From assembly GCF_000760595.1 (NCBI RefSeq), contig NZ_BBNM01000003.1, positions 1 through 64,000 on the forward strand: 64,000 nucleotides of DNA. The letters run 5' to 3'. Positions 48,029-57,417 of this stretch are shown in pieces. The position numbers and the translations under genes were made by a program. This DNA comes from Acinetobacter soli. Lineage in GTDB: Bacteria > Pseudomonadota > Gammaproteobacteria > Pseudomonadales > Moraxellaceae. A model generated the notes under the pieces. It did no database searches and had not been told where the DNA came from. It worked only from the letters and a program-made list of their open reading frames with translations. Numbering within the stretch: the first letter of the stretch is position 1; each line of letters begins with the position of its first letter.

Positions 48029-48784
48029 TTAGAAGCGGTAACCTAGACCAAGATAAGTCACAATCGGGTTAATTTCGATTTTGCTTGAACCTTGAACCAA
48101 AGTTGCGTTCGATGCATTGCTGACGATATCGAGATTTGCATGCGTGCTGAGGTGTACATAGCTGACAGAAGCCGTTGCAAACCAGTTAGGCGTGATATTG
48201 TAATCTGCACCAACGAAAGCGACTGGTGCGACTGTGTCGTCGATATCTACACTGCGAATGCTACCACCAAGAAGCGCAATTTTAGCATTTACTTCAGGAT
48301 TCAATTTAAAATCACGGAAGCTGGCATACATAAAGCCCGCACCCACATATGGACGGAACTTATTGTTGATATCGCCAAATGTGTATTTACCTGTCAATAC
48401 TGGGCTATAAACTTTTACATCACCGACTTTGCTAAAGCTCTCGAGGTCTAAACGATCCCCTAGCAGTTTCCCTTTACCTTGAATATCTACTTTAGGTGGC
48501 ACGCCCAAGATCAAACCAACGGTTACGTTGTCATTTACCAAATAATCAAGTTTGAATTCTGCTGTGTCTGCATTGTCTAACTCAAAACCAGCACTGCTTG
48601 TAAAACCTGATGGAATTAATGGAAAGTTACTATTTGACTGGACACCTTGCTTAGTGCCTTGTGGCATAATGTGCGCCCAACCTGCCGAAACAGCATATGA
48701 TTTACCATCTGAGGTTGCTGCGTGTGCGCCAAAACTTGTAACAATCAATGCAAGTGGTAAAAGTGCTGTTGTTAATTTTTTCAT
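48029..48784 (-). CDS. ompW: OmpW-family outer membrane protein
   Basis: 251 residues from the ATG at 48784, with AGGA upstream. A signal peptide (to about residue 22, GAHA-AT) is followed by an eight-stranded barrel with OmpW wording (FKLDYLVNDNVTVGLILGVPP, RPYVGAGFMYASF, GADYNITPNWFATASVSYVHL). The C-terminal Phe used by the Bam machinery is present (GLGYRF). OmpW forms a small hydrophobic-lined channel in the outer membrane, reported to bind iron or colistin in A. baumannii. Confidence 0.93.
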   Translation of the reverse strand: MKKLTTALLPLALIVTSFGAHAATSDGKSYAVSAGWAHIMPQGTKQGVQSNSNFPLIPSGFTSSAGFELDNADTAEFKLDYLVNDNVTVGLILGVPPKVDIQGKGKLLGDRLDLESFSKVGDVKVYSPVLTGKYTFGDINNKFRPYVGAGFMYASFRDFKLNPEVNAKIALLGGSIRSVDIDDTVAPVAFVGADYNITPNWFATASVSYVHLSTHANLDIVSNASNATLVQGSSKIEINPIVTYLGLGYRF

Positions 48785-48940
48785 CAAAAAATGTCCTATT
48801 TTATTGAATCTAAAGGCCAAGGCATCCCAGCCCTACAGATAATCTTGATATTAGAAGAAATACATGAAAGATCAACTAGAAAACTCAAAATTTCGTAACT
48901 GCGTAGTCGTTTAATTCATCAAAAAATCTGTACAACACTT

Positions 48941-49321
48941 TTAACTGGGAATTTTGTCATGATCACGATGTTTTAAGCTCAATTGCCCTCTGAGTACATC
49001 GGCAAACATTTTCCAGTCTGAAATAAAGCTATACAGTGGCTGTTTAAAGCTCGCCGGTTTATTCTTTTCAAATACAAAATGCCCGACCCATGCGCAGGCA
49101 TAGCCTGAGACCAAACCATAAAGTGCATAGCGCGGCTTGCGCTGACGAATCGCTTTAGCAAAGAAATACAATCCGATTGAACTCCCTGCCACATGCAGCC
49201 GTCGGCTAACCATATGACGGTGCTCGGTGAGATAAAAACGATAAAATTCGGAATAATTACGAATGGGAAAGTTGGGTTGCTGAGTCGTAGCTAGCGTGTG
49301 CATCTTCACTGGCGCATTCAT
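48941..49321 (-). CDS. DUF962 / Mpo1-like membrane protein
   Basis: 126 residues with the DUF962 pattern FYLTEHRHMVSRRLHVAGSS, two short hydrophobic segments and AWVGHFVFEKNKPASFKQPL. The conserved histidines match the iron-binding ones of yeast Mpo1, a 2-hydroxy fatty acid dioxygenase. A role in fatty acid alpha-oxidation is therefore possible but unproven in bacteria. AGGAC precedes the ATG. Confidence 0.82.
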   Translation of the reverse strand: MNAPVKMHTLATTQQPNFPIRNYSEFYRFYLTEHRHMVSRRLHVAGSSIGLYFFAKAIRQRKPRYALYGLVSGYACAWVGHFVFEKNKPASFKQPLYSFISDWKMFADVLRGQLSLKHRDHDKIPS

Positions 49322-49551
49322 GAGTAGTGTCCTGAGTTTTTTTATTCAAGATACGCCTTTTCAAAACAAAAATGTAGAAAATCGGATGAAATTTATGCTG
49401 TTTTACGCCAACAGTGTAGTGCTAAGCGTGGCAGATCTAAGGTGAAAAGATACGAGCGAATTCAATACAAACATCAAGCGTAGATGGCCACGTTAATGCT
49501 ATGCTTCATTTAAAGACATGATGAGAATGAACAAGGCGTTGGAGGTGTATC

Positions 49552-51021
49552 ATGATTGAAGTCGAGTTAAAATTTCAGCTTCCAGAAAATAAGAAAAAAA
49601 GTGTTTTACAAGCCTTAAAGGCCAAGACCGCAGAAAAAATTCGGCTACAAGCGAAATACTACGATACTCCTGATCGTTTATTGGCACAGCAGCATGTAGC
49701 TTTAAGATTGCGCTTGGAAGGTCAGGAATGGGTACAAACCTTTAAAGCATCAGGTAAAACACATCTTGAACGCATTGAATGTGAAGTCAAAATAGGCAAG
49801 TCGAATGCTGAGCCAGAAATTGACCTAAGTTTGTTTCAAGCCTATCCAGAGGTGATGCAACGACTTCAAGCTGTACTGGGCGATCAGGTGAAAACGCTTT
49901 GCATGCAATTTAAAACAGATGTTCAGCGCACCTACCGCGTGGTTGAGGTTGACGGTACGCATATTGAAATTTGTCTGGATGATGGCGAAGTTTCGACACC
50001 AGAGCGAGCTGAAAAAATATGTGAAGTCGAATTTGAACTTAAATCTGGCTCTGCCGAAACGTTGATCTTGTTTACACAAGAGTGGGTGAAAAAATATAAA
50101 CTTTGGCTCGATGTGAGAAGCAAAGCTGAACGCGGCAATCTGCTCGCGACCAATCAGAAAACCTCGCCAGCCACCAAAGCGAAGGCACTGGTTTTAGATA
50201 AAAAAATGTCAAACGATATGGCACTGCGCCAAATGATTGGCAATGCACTTGCACAATTGCTCCCCAATGCTGCATTTATTGCTGAAGATATCGCAGCACC
50301 TGAACACATTCATCAAGCACGAGTCGCCATTCGTCGAATGCGAAGCGCGTTAAAAACATTTGGTCGCTGGTCGAGCGATGTAGATACCAGTTGGGAAGCT
50401 GCTCTTGGCGATCTTCAGCGCGAACTGGGTGTATCACGTGATCAAGATGTCCTTCGCGATGAGATTTTGCCAAAACTGGTTGAATCGGGTGCACCCTTTA
50501 AGAGCCTTCCGAAAGAAAAATACGGTCAGCTCAAGGCGTATCAAACATTTGAAAAACCTGAACATGTGTGTTTATTGCTGCAATTGCTGGCGTTTAGTAT
50601 TCATAATGACAAATCAAGCAAGAAGAAAAATCTGAAAAAGCAAGCATCAGATACACTTGATCGCTTACTCAAGAAAATTATTCAAGATGCCTCAAAGTTT
50701 GCTTCATTGAAAACCGAACAACGCCACCGCCTACGCAAGCGAGCCAAACGATTACGTTACAGCATTGAATTTGTTTCAGGTCTTTATAAGAGCAAAAGAG
50801 TTAGCCAGTACTTGAGTCAGCTGCAAAGCATTCAGGAAATTCTGGGGGAGTATAATGATATGCATATGACTGAAACTTACTTTGAAGCGCTGACTACTGA
50901 GGACCCCACCTACTGGTTTGCTGTAGGCTGGAGCCGCGGACAACAATCTCAACTGATTAAAGACGCAAGTGAACAACTCGAGCGCTTTCGTCAGCAACCA
51001 TCTTTTTGGAAGACCAAATAG
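49552..51021 (+). CDS. CYTH and CHAD domain protein
   Basis: 489 residues with GGAGG before the ATG. The N-terminal CYTH triphosphate tunnel domain (about 1-200) has the ExExK start (Glu3, Glu5, Lys7) and the YYDTPD segment. The C-terminal CHAD domain (about 215-480) is helical with conserved His and Arg/Lys in HIHQARVAIRRMRSALKTF and HRLRKRAKRLRYSIEF. CYTH-CHAD proteins such as E. coli YgiF hydrolyse inorganic triphosphate, and CHAD binds polyphosphate granules. No polyphosphate gene is adjacent. Confidence 0.92.
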   Translation: MIEVELKFQLPENKKKSVLQALKAKTAEKIRLQAKYYDTPDRLLAQQHVALRLRLEGQEWVQTFKASGKTHLERIECEVKIGKSNAEPEIDLSLFQAYPEVMQRLQAVLGDQVKTLCMQFKTDVQRTYRVVEVDGTHIEICLDDGEVSTPERAEKICEVEFELKSGSAETLILFTQEWVKKYKLWLDVRSKAERGNLLATNQKTSPATKAKALVLDKKMSNDMALRQMIGNALAQLLPNAAFIAEDIAAPEHIHQARVAIRRMRSALKTFGRWSSDVDTSWEAALGDLQRELGVSRDQDVLRDEILPKLVESGAPFKSLPKEKYGQLKAYQTFEKPEHVCLLLQLLAFSIHNDKSSKKKNLKKQASDTLDRLLKKIIQDASKFASLKTEQRHRLRKRAKRLRYSIEFVSGLYKSKRVSQYLSQLQSIQEILGEYNDMHMTETYFEALTTEDPTYWFAVGWSRGQQSQLIKDASEQLERFRQQPSFWKTK

Positions 51022-51042
51022 AGCCTGATTGTTGAGCAAAAC

Positions 51043-51675
51043 CTAACGATACTTTCCAAAAATTTTCCAGACACCATTGTCCGCAATGGGGTCTGAATAA
51101 CTGTCATTGCGCTGTTTACGCGGCTTGTCTCTTGCATCGATCAGTTTAAAGTGCGGCTCTACACCGAGTACAATGCCATTCATATAAAATCGGGTTCGGG
51201 TATAGTCGCTTTGCCCGTGCTGAAACACATAGGTTCTGAGATCGATAAATTCTCGATGTGCCACCAATGCCGCAGTATCATCACTATTGATCCACTCCTG
51301 CATCGCCAGTACCTGATCCAGTTCAAAATGACCGCACTTTTGTTGCAAACTCGCTACACCACGAAAAGTTTTTGATTCTTTGGCACGGGTTTTATTGATC
51401 CGGATGCGATCTACATGAAAATAAAATAGCGGCAAATTCAAATGACTCGGTAAATGAATCGCATCGATTGTTTCATCTTCCATAAACGGCTGAAATAAAC
51501 TTTGTGCACGCTCAATAAGTTCTTGCCAATGCTGGTAATAACGCTCGACATCGGCTTGTAAGCCATAATAAATGGGTAAGCCGTCCACCACCTCAAGCGA
51601 CTGAGGTGGCCAGATATGCTGACGTAACAGATGAATATCCTGTTTGAGATTTTGAACCGCTATGGCATCTTGCAT
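51043..51675 (-). CDS. Hypothetical protein
   Basis: 210 residues, soluble, with no signal peptide or membrane segment. I do not recognise the family. The sequence is rich in His, Gln and aromatic residues; the most distinctive part is about 155-210 (RTRFYMNGIVLGVEPHFKL, then a basic KPRKQRND stretch). It converges on the CYTH-CHAD gene, 21 bases from its stop. A weak GAG ribosome site is present and codon use looks native. Confidence 0.65.
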   Translation of the reverse strand: MQDAIAVQNLKQDIHLLRQHIWPPQSLEVVDGLPIYYGLQADVERYYQHWQELIERAQSLFQPFMEDETIDAIHLPSHLNLPLFYFHVDRIRINKTRAKESKTFRGVASLQQKCGHFELDQVLAMQEWINSDDTAALVAHREFIDLRTYVFQHGQSDYTRTRFYMNGIVLGVEPHFKLIDARDKPRKQRNDSYSDPIADNGVWKIFGKYR

Positions 51676-51745
51676 TAATCATCTCGTGCTCTGCTTAGGC
51701 TATTTAAGACTATGACAAAGGTTTAGTTTCTGCAAGGGTTTCACG

Positions 51746-51751
51746 TATAAT
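51746..51751 (+). promoter_or_regulatory. Candidate -10 box of the DUF3144 gene
   Basis: A consensus TATAAT lies 28 bases before the ATG. The -35 region is weak (TTAGTT at 51723, 17-base spacer). Confidence 0.4.
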
Positions 51752-51779
51752 GTTTGCCTCATTTGTGTTGGAAAAAACC

Positions 51780-52163
51780 ATGTCTCAAAAGATTAATGCC
51801 GCTGATATCACCGAAGAAGAGGCTTTAAATGCCGTATTTTTTGAGCGTGCGGATGAGTTCATTAAACTTGCCAATGAGTTCTGCCGCCCTAAAAAAGGTG
51901 AAAAGCCAGACCCTGCTGAGCTACGTGGCCAAGTCAGTGCCGCAATGTTATTTGCGACTGCGCGTTTTAATACTTGGGTTGCCGCAAATAACTTTAAAGA
52001 TGGTGAAGAAATGCGTGAGGCCAAAGAGCAAATCATGACGTATCTGATGCAACAATTCCAAATGATGCTTGAAGATAACTTTGACGAATATTGTGAGCAG
52101 TTCGAAAATTACTTACGTTTTAGAAAAAACGAAGAGTTTCACACACACAAACACAATCATTAA
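51780..52163 (+). CDS. DUF3144-domain protein
   Basis: 127 residues from the ATG at 51780. It is an acidic helical protein with the pattern FFERADEFIKLANEFCRPKK, SAAMLFATARFNTWVAA and YCEQFENYLRFRKN, which I recognise as DUF3144, a small cytosolic family without known function. The C-terminal tail is His-rich (HTHKHNH) and could bind metal. An alternative ATG ten codons earlier overlaps the -10 box, so it is unlikely. Confidence 0.8.
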   Translation: MSQKINAADITEEEALNAVFFERADEFIKLANEFCRPKKGEKPDPAELRGQVSAAMLFATARFNTWVAANNFKDGEEMREAKEQIMTYLMQQFQMMLEDNFDEYCEQFENYLRFRKNEEFHTHKHNH

Positions 52164-52188
52164 AAAAAGCCCCAGATGGGGCTTTTTT
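52162..52188. terminator. Terminator between the DUF3144 and M16 peptidase genes
   Basis: GCCCC-AGAT-GGGGC is flanked by seven A and six T and is shared by the two converging genes. Confidence 0.9.
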
Positions 52189-52201
52189 GATACCGTTTAA
52201 A

Positions 52202-54979
52202 TTAAGAGCGTTTAACTGACTGTGCTTGACCGTACTGGTCGGCCATCACTTCAACCAAATGATCGAGCTGGATGTATTTTTTAATCACACGATCTACATC
52301 TGCTTTGGTGATAGTGGCATACTCTTGATCACGTTTCAGGCGATCTTTTAAGGTCTTTTTATATTCCATTTGGCCATTGAGCATTCGGTGAATATTACGC
52401 TCATCCTCAAGTGAAGTGACGCGTTTTTTCATGATATTGGCTTTTGCTGCCGCAACTTCCTGATCTGTTACACCCCTTTGAATCATTTCTTGCAACACTT
52501 CATGAATTAGCGATGAAAGCTGATCGGCCTTGCCCGCTGTGTAGTTTGCGCTAATGCTCAATACGCCATTGTTCAGGTCTGGATCGAGATCCACATCACT
52601 TCCAAAGCCATATACCAAGGCATTTTTTTCACGTAAAGCAACGGCCAAGCGCGATGAAATTTGTGAATCACCCAATATCTGCGCTAAAACCAGCATTGCA
52701 GGTGCATCAGGGTGCTCTGTACCCACAGGGAATGTTAACAGTGCTTGGTAGTTACCAAATTCACGCTGCTCAGAGAGAGCATGCACTTTTTGCGCTGGAT
52801 AAGCCGTGTATTCAGACATCAGTTTTTTATAAGGCTCTTGATTATTCCAGTTTGCAAAATTCTGATTTAGCGTCTGTTTCATGCGCACTGGATCGAAATC
52901 TCCAGTGACTGAAATACGTGCGTGATTCATAGCAAAAAAGCGATCATAAAGTGCTTTTACTTGCGCTTGAGTGGCTTTTGAAATTTCTGTTTTAGCCAAT
53001 TCAGGTTCGAAATGGTAGCGTAAATCTCCAGGTTGATAGGTTTCAACCAAGCGCGCCATAGTGAGCGCAGCAACCGTTTCAGGCTCGGTATAAGGACGAT
53101 CTAGACTGGCCAAACTTTGCGATTTAATCAGATCAAATTGTGATTGTTCAAACGACGGCTTTTTCATCATTTCAATTATAAATTGAAAGAAATCATTAAA
53201 TTGATCTTTATTGGCCTGAATATTAATCACCATACCATTATCCGACATGGCGGCTGACGCACTACCACCAGCCTCAATCGATTTGTCTGCTACTTGCTGC
53301 AAGTTGTATTGTTCAGAACCACGTAGCAATAAGTAAGAAGTTAAATCAAGTATTGCACTTTTTCCAAAAAGAGATTGTTCTGTACCAAAATCGACCGACA
53401 ATGTTGCGTAGGTTCGATCATCTCGGGTTTCAGTCGGAAACAGTGCGTACTGCATGCTGTTGCTGAGTTGACCCCGCACAATTTTCTTTTCGTTGCTTTC
53501 AATTTCTTGTTTTGAGCGCTGAGTAAACTGCTGAATTTCACGCTGATATTCTGAAATATCTTTGAGCGGTTCAGGTGCCTCAGTTTGCTGATCAAGCGTT
53601 TTTTTCACGCTTGAAGCGGCTTGCTGCGCCATGGCTTTTTTCTGGCTTTCAGGCGTAGGTTTGATGTCTCCCACCACACGATGTGAGGCTGTAAAAAACT
53701 CACGATATATCTGATTGACCGTGGTGGTATCCAGTTTTTTTACATCATCGACATCTTGGTAGTAGCGCCCCCAATCACCTCGCGTAGAAGCAATGTAGTC
53801 ACTTAAACGCGACCCAAGTGCAATCGGATCTTTTTGAATCAGATCGATCTGGGTCTGCATCAGTTGCTTGACACGCTTGAGCTCAATATCATCAAATGGC
53901 TTAAACTGCTCCACTTGCTTGGCCAATGCCGACTCAACGGTCGTGGCATTTTGCGAAGGTGAATACACAGCACCTAAAAAGACCAAATTAAAATTTTGAT
54001 CAAGCCATGTTGCAGCTTCCACATTGGTTGCGGTGCCCGTTTCGACAATACTTTTATAAAGACTGCCACTTGGCTGCATGGTATACAAAAGTGGTGCAAG
54101 GGCTAATGCAGGTTGTAATTTAGGCTCACTCTTGTTGCTATAAATATTATATTTAGCCAGATCACTGCCCTTCTCGACTAAAAATTGTCGCGGCTGGATT
54201 TTCGCTGGATCTAATGCTGGTACCTGAACAGGTGCGGGTACAGCCCGAGACGGTATTTGAGCAAAGTTTTTGTCGATGGTCTGAAGAATTGAAGATTTGT
54301 CAAACTTTCCCGAAATAACCATGAGAGCATTATTCGGTGCATACCATGTACGATAGAACTGCTCAAGTTCCTGCATATTGATGGATTTTAATTCAGGTAA
54401 ATCTCCAATCGGCAAACGGCCCAGATACCGATTGCCGTAAAATGCCTTAAACATCTGATCAATCAACACTGCAAAAGGTTGATCTAAACGCACTTCACGT
54501 TCGCGCTTTACAATTTCGATCTCGGAGGGAACATACTTGTCTTGCAGCACCAGTTTGTTCATACGCTGCGATTCCAAGTACAACACCTGATCCAGCGCCT
54601 GCTGATCTGCACGTACAATATTGGTGTAACGTGTAGTGTAATACTCCGTACTCGCATTGGTGGAGAGCGTATACTGATCCAGACGGCGCTGAAAGGCTTC
54701 ACCTTGAACATCTTGGGTGCCTTTAAATGCCAAATGCTCTAGCAGATGTGCCATCCCCCCTTTACCTTTAGGATCATTCAACGAACCCGTTAAGTAAATG
54801 GTGTTGATAAATACTTTATTTGCTTTTTCGTTAGGTGCCAAAACAACACGTAAGCCGTTATCAAGTTTATATTCTTCAATATTGTGTTGTGACTTCACTA
54901 AAACAGCTTGAGACCAACTGAGGGTACTAAAACCCAGTAAAACAAAAGAAAAACTAAGCTGTTTAAAGCGCGTTAACAT
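52202..54979 (-). CDS. M16-family zinc metallopeptidase, two-domain, periplasmic
   Basis: 925 residues from the ATG at 54979. The signal peptide is cleaved near WSQ-A (residue 24). The first M16 domain holds the inverted zinc motif HLLEH (78-82), with the distal Glu in a KREREVRLDQ segment. The second M16 half lacks it, as in pitrilysin-type and PqqL-like proteins. It probably degrades peptides in the periplasm; specific substrates are unknown. It lies 107 bases downstream of the ClC-type gene. Confidence 0.9.
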   Translation of the reverse strand: MLTRFKQLSFSFVLLGFSTLSWSQAVLVKSQHNIEEYKLDNGLRVVLAPNEKANKVFINTIYLTGSLNDPKGKGGMAHLLEHLAFKGTQDVQGEAFQRRLDQYTLSTNASTEYYTTRYTNIVRADQQALDQVLYLESQRMNKLVLQDKYVPSEIEIVKREREVRLDQPFAVLIDQMFKAFYGNRYLGRLPIGDLPELKSINMQELEQFYRTWYAPNNALMVISGKFDKSSILQTIDKNFAQIPSRAVPAPVQVPALDPAKIQPRQFLVEKGSDLAKYNIYSNKSEPKLQPALALAPLLYTMQPSGSLYKSIVETGTATNVEAATWLDQNFNLVFLGAVYSPSQNATTVESALAKQVEQFKPFDDIELKRVKQLMQTQIDLIQKDPIALGSRLSDYIASTRGDWGRYYQDVDDVKKLDTTTVNQIYREFFTASHRVVGDIKPTPESQKKAMAQQAASSVKKTLDQQTEAPEPLKDISEYQREIQQFTQRSKQEIESNEKKIVRGQLSNSMQYALFPTETRDDRTYATLSVDFGTEQSLFGKSAILDLTSYLLLRGSEQYNLQQVADKSIEAGGSASAAMSDNGMVINIQANKDQFNDFFQFIIEMMKKPSFEQSQFDLIKSQSLASLDRPYTEPETVAALTMARLVETYQPGDLRYHFEPELAKTEISKATQAQVKALYDRFFAMNHARISVTGDFDPVRMKQTLNQNFANWNNQEPYKKLMSEYTAYPAQKVHALSEQREFGNYQALLTFPVGTEHPDAPAMLVLAQILGDSQISSRLAVALREKNALVYGFGSDVDLDPDLNNGVLSISANYTAGKADQLSSLIHEVLQEMIQRGVTDQEVAAAKANIMKKRVTSLEDERNIHRMLNGQMEYKKTLKDRLKRDQEYATITKADVDRVIKKYIQLDHLVEVMADQYGQAQSVKRS

Positions 54980-55086
54980 AATTGTTCCAAAAATATCGTA
55001 ATAAGAATCATTAAAAATCGACACTATACTAAAAAATGTCCCGCGCTATTCATAGTGATTTTTTGAAACAAAAGCCAGTGTATGGT

Positions 55087-56316
55087 TTAGTCATCGTGGA
55101 GCTTTAAATTAAGATGACGATACAAACCACAATTGCCTGAAAACAAATAGGCCAATAAGCAGGTAATCACGGCGTACTCGGCAATCGCAACACCAAAAAG
55201 TTCAATGGCTAAGATAATAGAAGTCAAGGGTGCTTTACTCGCCCCTGCAAATAAACTCACTAGCCCCAGCCCCGCCAAGAGCGAGATAGGTAGCGGTAAA
55301 AACTGCCCTAAAGCATTGCCCAATGTTGTGCCCACAAAAAACAACGGCGTGATTTCGCCACCTTTAAAACCAGAGCCCAAGGTGGTCGCGGTGAAAATCA
55401 GCTTGCCAATAAAATCGGTGACAGGCAACTCATGATAAAACGAAGCAATCATGCTATGCACGCCTAAACCGTTAAAGGTTTGCTGACCGACCATGAGCGT
55501 CATCAACATGATGAGAATTCCCCCCACCATGGGTCGAAATGGCATGAAGGTAATATGACGATTCAAACGCTGACTGACAAAATGAATCGAGGCAATAAAG
55601 ATACGTGCAATAATGCCAAAAACCACACCTGCAACAATCAGGCTAATGATCACTTCGCTGGTGAGTTTTGGAAAACTCGCCACCACATAATACTGATGCG
55701 GGTGCACAATATGAAAAAACTCGGGCACCTGCGATGCAATCACTGCCGAAACAAAACACGGAAAAACTGCCGAATATCGCAGTTTTCCAAGCGAGGTAAT
55801 TTCAAGCCCATAAATGGCACCTGCCAATGGCAAGCCGAAAATTGCGGCAAAGCCAGAGCCAATACTGGCAATCAGAAAGATCTTGCGATTGTCATGTGGT
55901 ACTTTAAATACTTGGGTAAGATGATCGGTTAATGCACCGGAAAGCTGAACGGCAGGCGCCTCACGCCCAGCCGATCCACCGAAAATCTGGGTGAGGATGG
56001 CACTGACAAATATCAGTGGACTCATGCGCTTTGGAATAAAGGCTTTAGGCTGATGAATTTCATCGATGAGCAAGTGTGTGCCCTTTTCGATGGGCGTACC
56101 ATAGTAATAAAACAGATAGCCCAACATCAGGCCAATAAAGGGTAAAAAATAAATCAACCACGGATAAACACCGCGAACTTTATTGGCCAGATCAAAGCAC
56201 GCAAAAATCAGACTCGACGAAACCCCAGAGATGACCCCGATCAGGATCGAAACCACAATCCAATACCCGGTATATTGAATAATTTCACGATATTCCGACG
56301 ATGGAAAAATTTTCAT
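55087..56316 (-). CDS. ClC-family chloride channel or antiporter
   Basis: 409 residues from the ATG at 56316 (GAGAG close upstream), a membrane protein with about ten hydrophobic helices. ClC selectivity motifs are GSAGREAPAVQ, which keeps the gating glutamate, and GSGFKGGEITPLFFVG. The first motif, GSGIP in E. coli ClcA, is not recognisable. It is a shorter, variant ClC protein that may carry chloride or fluoride. The open frame reaches 23 codons further upstream. Confidence 0.82.
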   Translation of the reverse strand: MKIFPSSEYREIIQYTGYWIVVSILIGVISGVSSSLIFACFDLANKVRGVYPWLIYFLPFIGLMLGYLFYYYGTPIEKGTHLLIDEIHQPKAFIPKRMSPLIFVSAILTQIFGGSAGREAPAVQLSGALTDHLTQVFKVPHDNRKIFLIASIGSGFAAIFGLPLAGAIYGLEITSLGKLRYSAVFPCFVSAVIASQVPEFFHIVHPHQYYVVASFPKLTSEVIISLIVAGVVFGIIARIFIASIHFVSQRLNRHITFMPFRPMVGGILIMLMTLMVGQQTFNGLGVHSMIASFYHELPVTDFIGKLIFTATTLGSGFKGGEITPLFFVGTTLGNALGQFLPLPISLLAGLGLVSLFAGASKAPLTSIILAIELFGVAIAEYAVITCLLAYLFSGNCGLYRHLNLKLHDD

Positions 56317-56448
56317 ATCTCTCAGTGTGCAAGCCGATTTAAATACGCATGATGAATGCTCAGGTTCTGGACAAAAGTGTAACATCTTTTGTAGCTTTCA
56401 CGCTTAATCTGAACTTAAATGCAGGCGAAAACTTGTAAAGTGAAACGC

Positions 56449-57291
56449 TTAAGTGTGCTGAGCATCGTCGAGTGTAATGTCACTTTGCATGTACAGCACT
56501 GCGTATCCAGAAATTTCAATGCGCTGGTCATCTAAAATTCGGCAATACAATGTTCCACCACGTGTCGATGCCTGATAAGCAACCAATTCCTGTTTCCCCA
56601 GACGCTCGGCCCAAAGCGGCGCTACGGCGGTGTGAATCGAACCGGTGACCGGATCTTCATCTATTCCAATGGCTGGCGCAAAGTAGCGTGATACACAATC
56701 GTATTGCTGTGTATCTGGTGCAGTGATGAGTAAATCCAGTGTGGCATCAGATGCCGTAATGGCCGTTCTGATTTTCCCAAGCGTTTTTAACTTTGAAAAA
56801 TCTGGCACTTCATCGAGTACATCTTGCACGCTTTCATATTCCACAATATAAGCCTGTGCATTTTGATACACAGCCTTAAAAGGCTTTTGAAGCGCTTCAT
56901 CTAAGATAGCCGGGTAATCGTCAAGTTTCTGCGCTGGTCGAACAGGAAAATTCATCTGAATCTTGCCATCTTGTGCTTGCGATACGATAAAAATGCCTAA
57001 ATCTTTTACATGAAACTGGAGCGTTTTAGCTGTGGTGTAATCTTTAAATAATACAAAAGCACTGGCCAGCGTGGCATGCCCACAAAATGCAACTTCGCTG
57101 ATTGGAGAAAACCAACGAATTTCAAAATTCTGATGATCCAAAACTTTTACAAAAGCAGTTTCAGACAAATTGTTTTCAAGTGCGATAGATTGCATGAGGC
57201 TGTCTGAAAGCCAGTCTTCTCGAATAATGACCGCAGCAGGATTTCCTTTAAAAAGATGCTGTGTAAATGCATCGACTTGGTACATTTTCAT
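56449..57291 (-). CDS. PhzF-family isomerase-like protein
   Basis: 280 residues of the diaminopimelate-epimerase fold. The PhzF signature is visible as VDAFTQHLFKGNPAAV, the catalytic Glu in NNLSETAFV, FCGHATLASA and the C-terminal DPVTGSIHTAVAPLWAE. No phenazine genes are nearby, and most members of this family are uncharacterised isomerases, so the substrate is unknown. Confidence 0.87.
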   Translation of the reverse strand: MKMYQVDAFTQHLFKGNPAAVIIREDWLSDSLMQSIALENNLSETAFVKVLDHQNFEIRWFSPISEVAFCGHATLASAFVLFKDYTTAKTLQFHVKDLGIFIVSQAQDGKIQMNFPVRPAQKLDDYPAILDEALQKPFKAVYQNAQAYIVEYESVQDVLDEVPDFSKLKTLGKIRTAITASDATLDLLITAPDTQQYDCVSRYFAPAIGIDEDPVTGSIHTAVAPLWAERLGKQELVAYQASTRGGTLYCRILDDQRIEISGYAVLYMQSDITLDDAQHT

Positions 57292-57378
57292 GAATATCGT
57301 CTCTTGTTCGTTTTAGTCTATTTTCGCAATTAGGAAGAAAAATAACAGATACAGTATTTTAAAAAAAACCAGCACAGA

Positions 57379-57408
57379 AAAAAGCTCTAGAACAATCTAG
57401 AGCTTTTT
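57379..57408 (-). terminator. Terminator after tcyP
   Basis: AAAAAGCTCTAGA / TCTAGAGCTTTTT is a 13-bp stem with an ACAA loop, just after the tcyP stop. Confidence 0.88.
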
Positions 57409-57417
57409 GAATTGAAT

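Noticed and set aside
55480..55932. 150-codon plus-strand open frame inside the ClC gene
   Set aside because: It is a shadow of a membrane-protein gene; the composition (His, Asn, Lys-rich) is that of antisense to hydrophobic codons.
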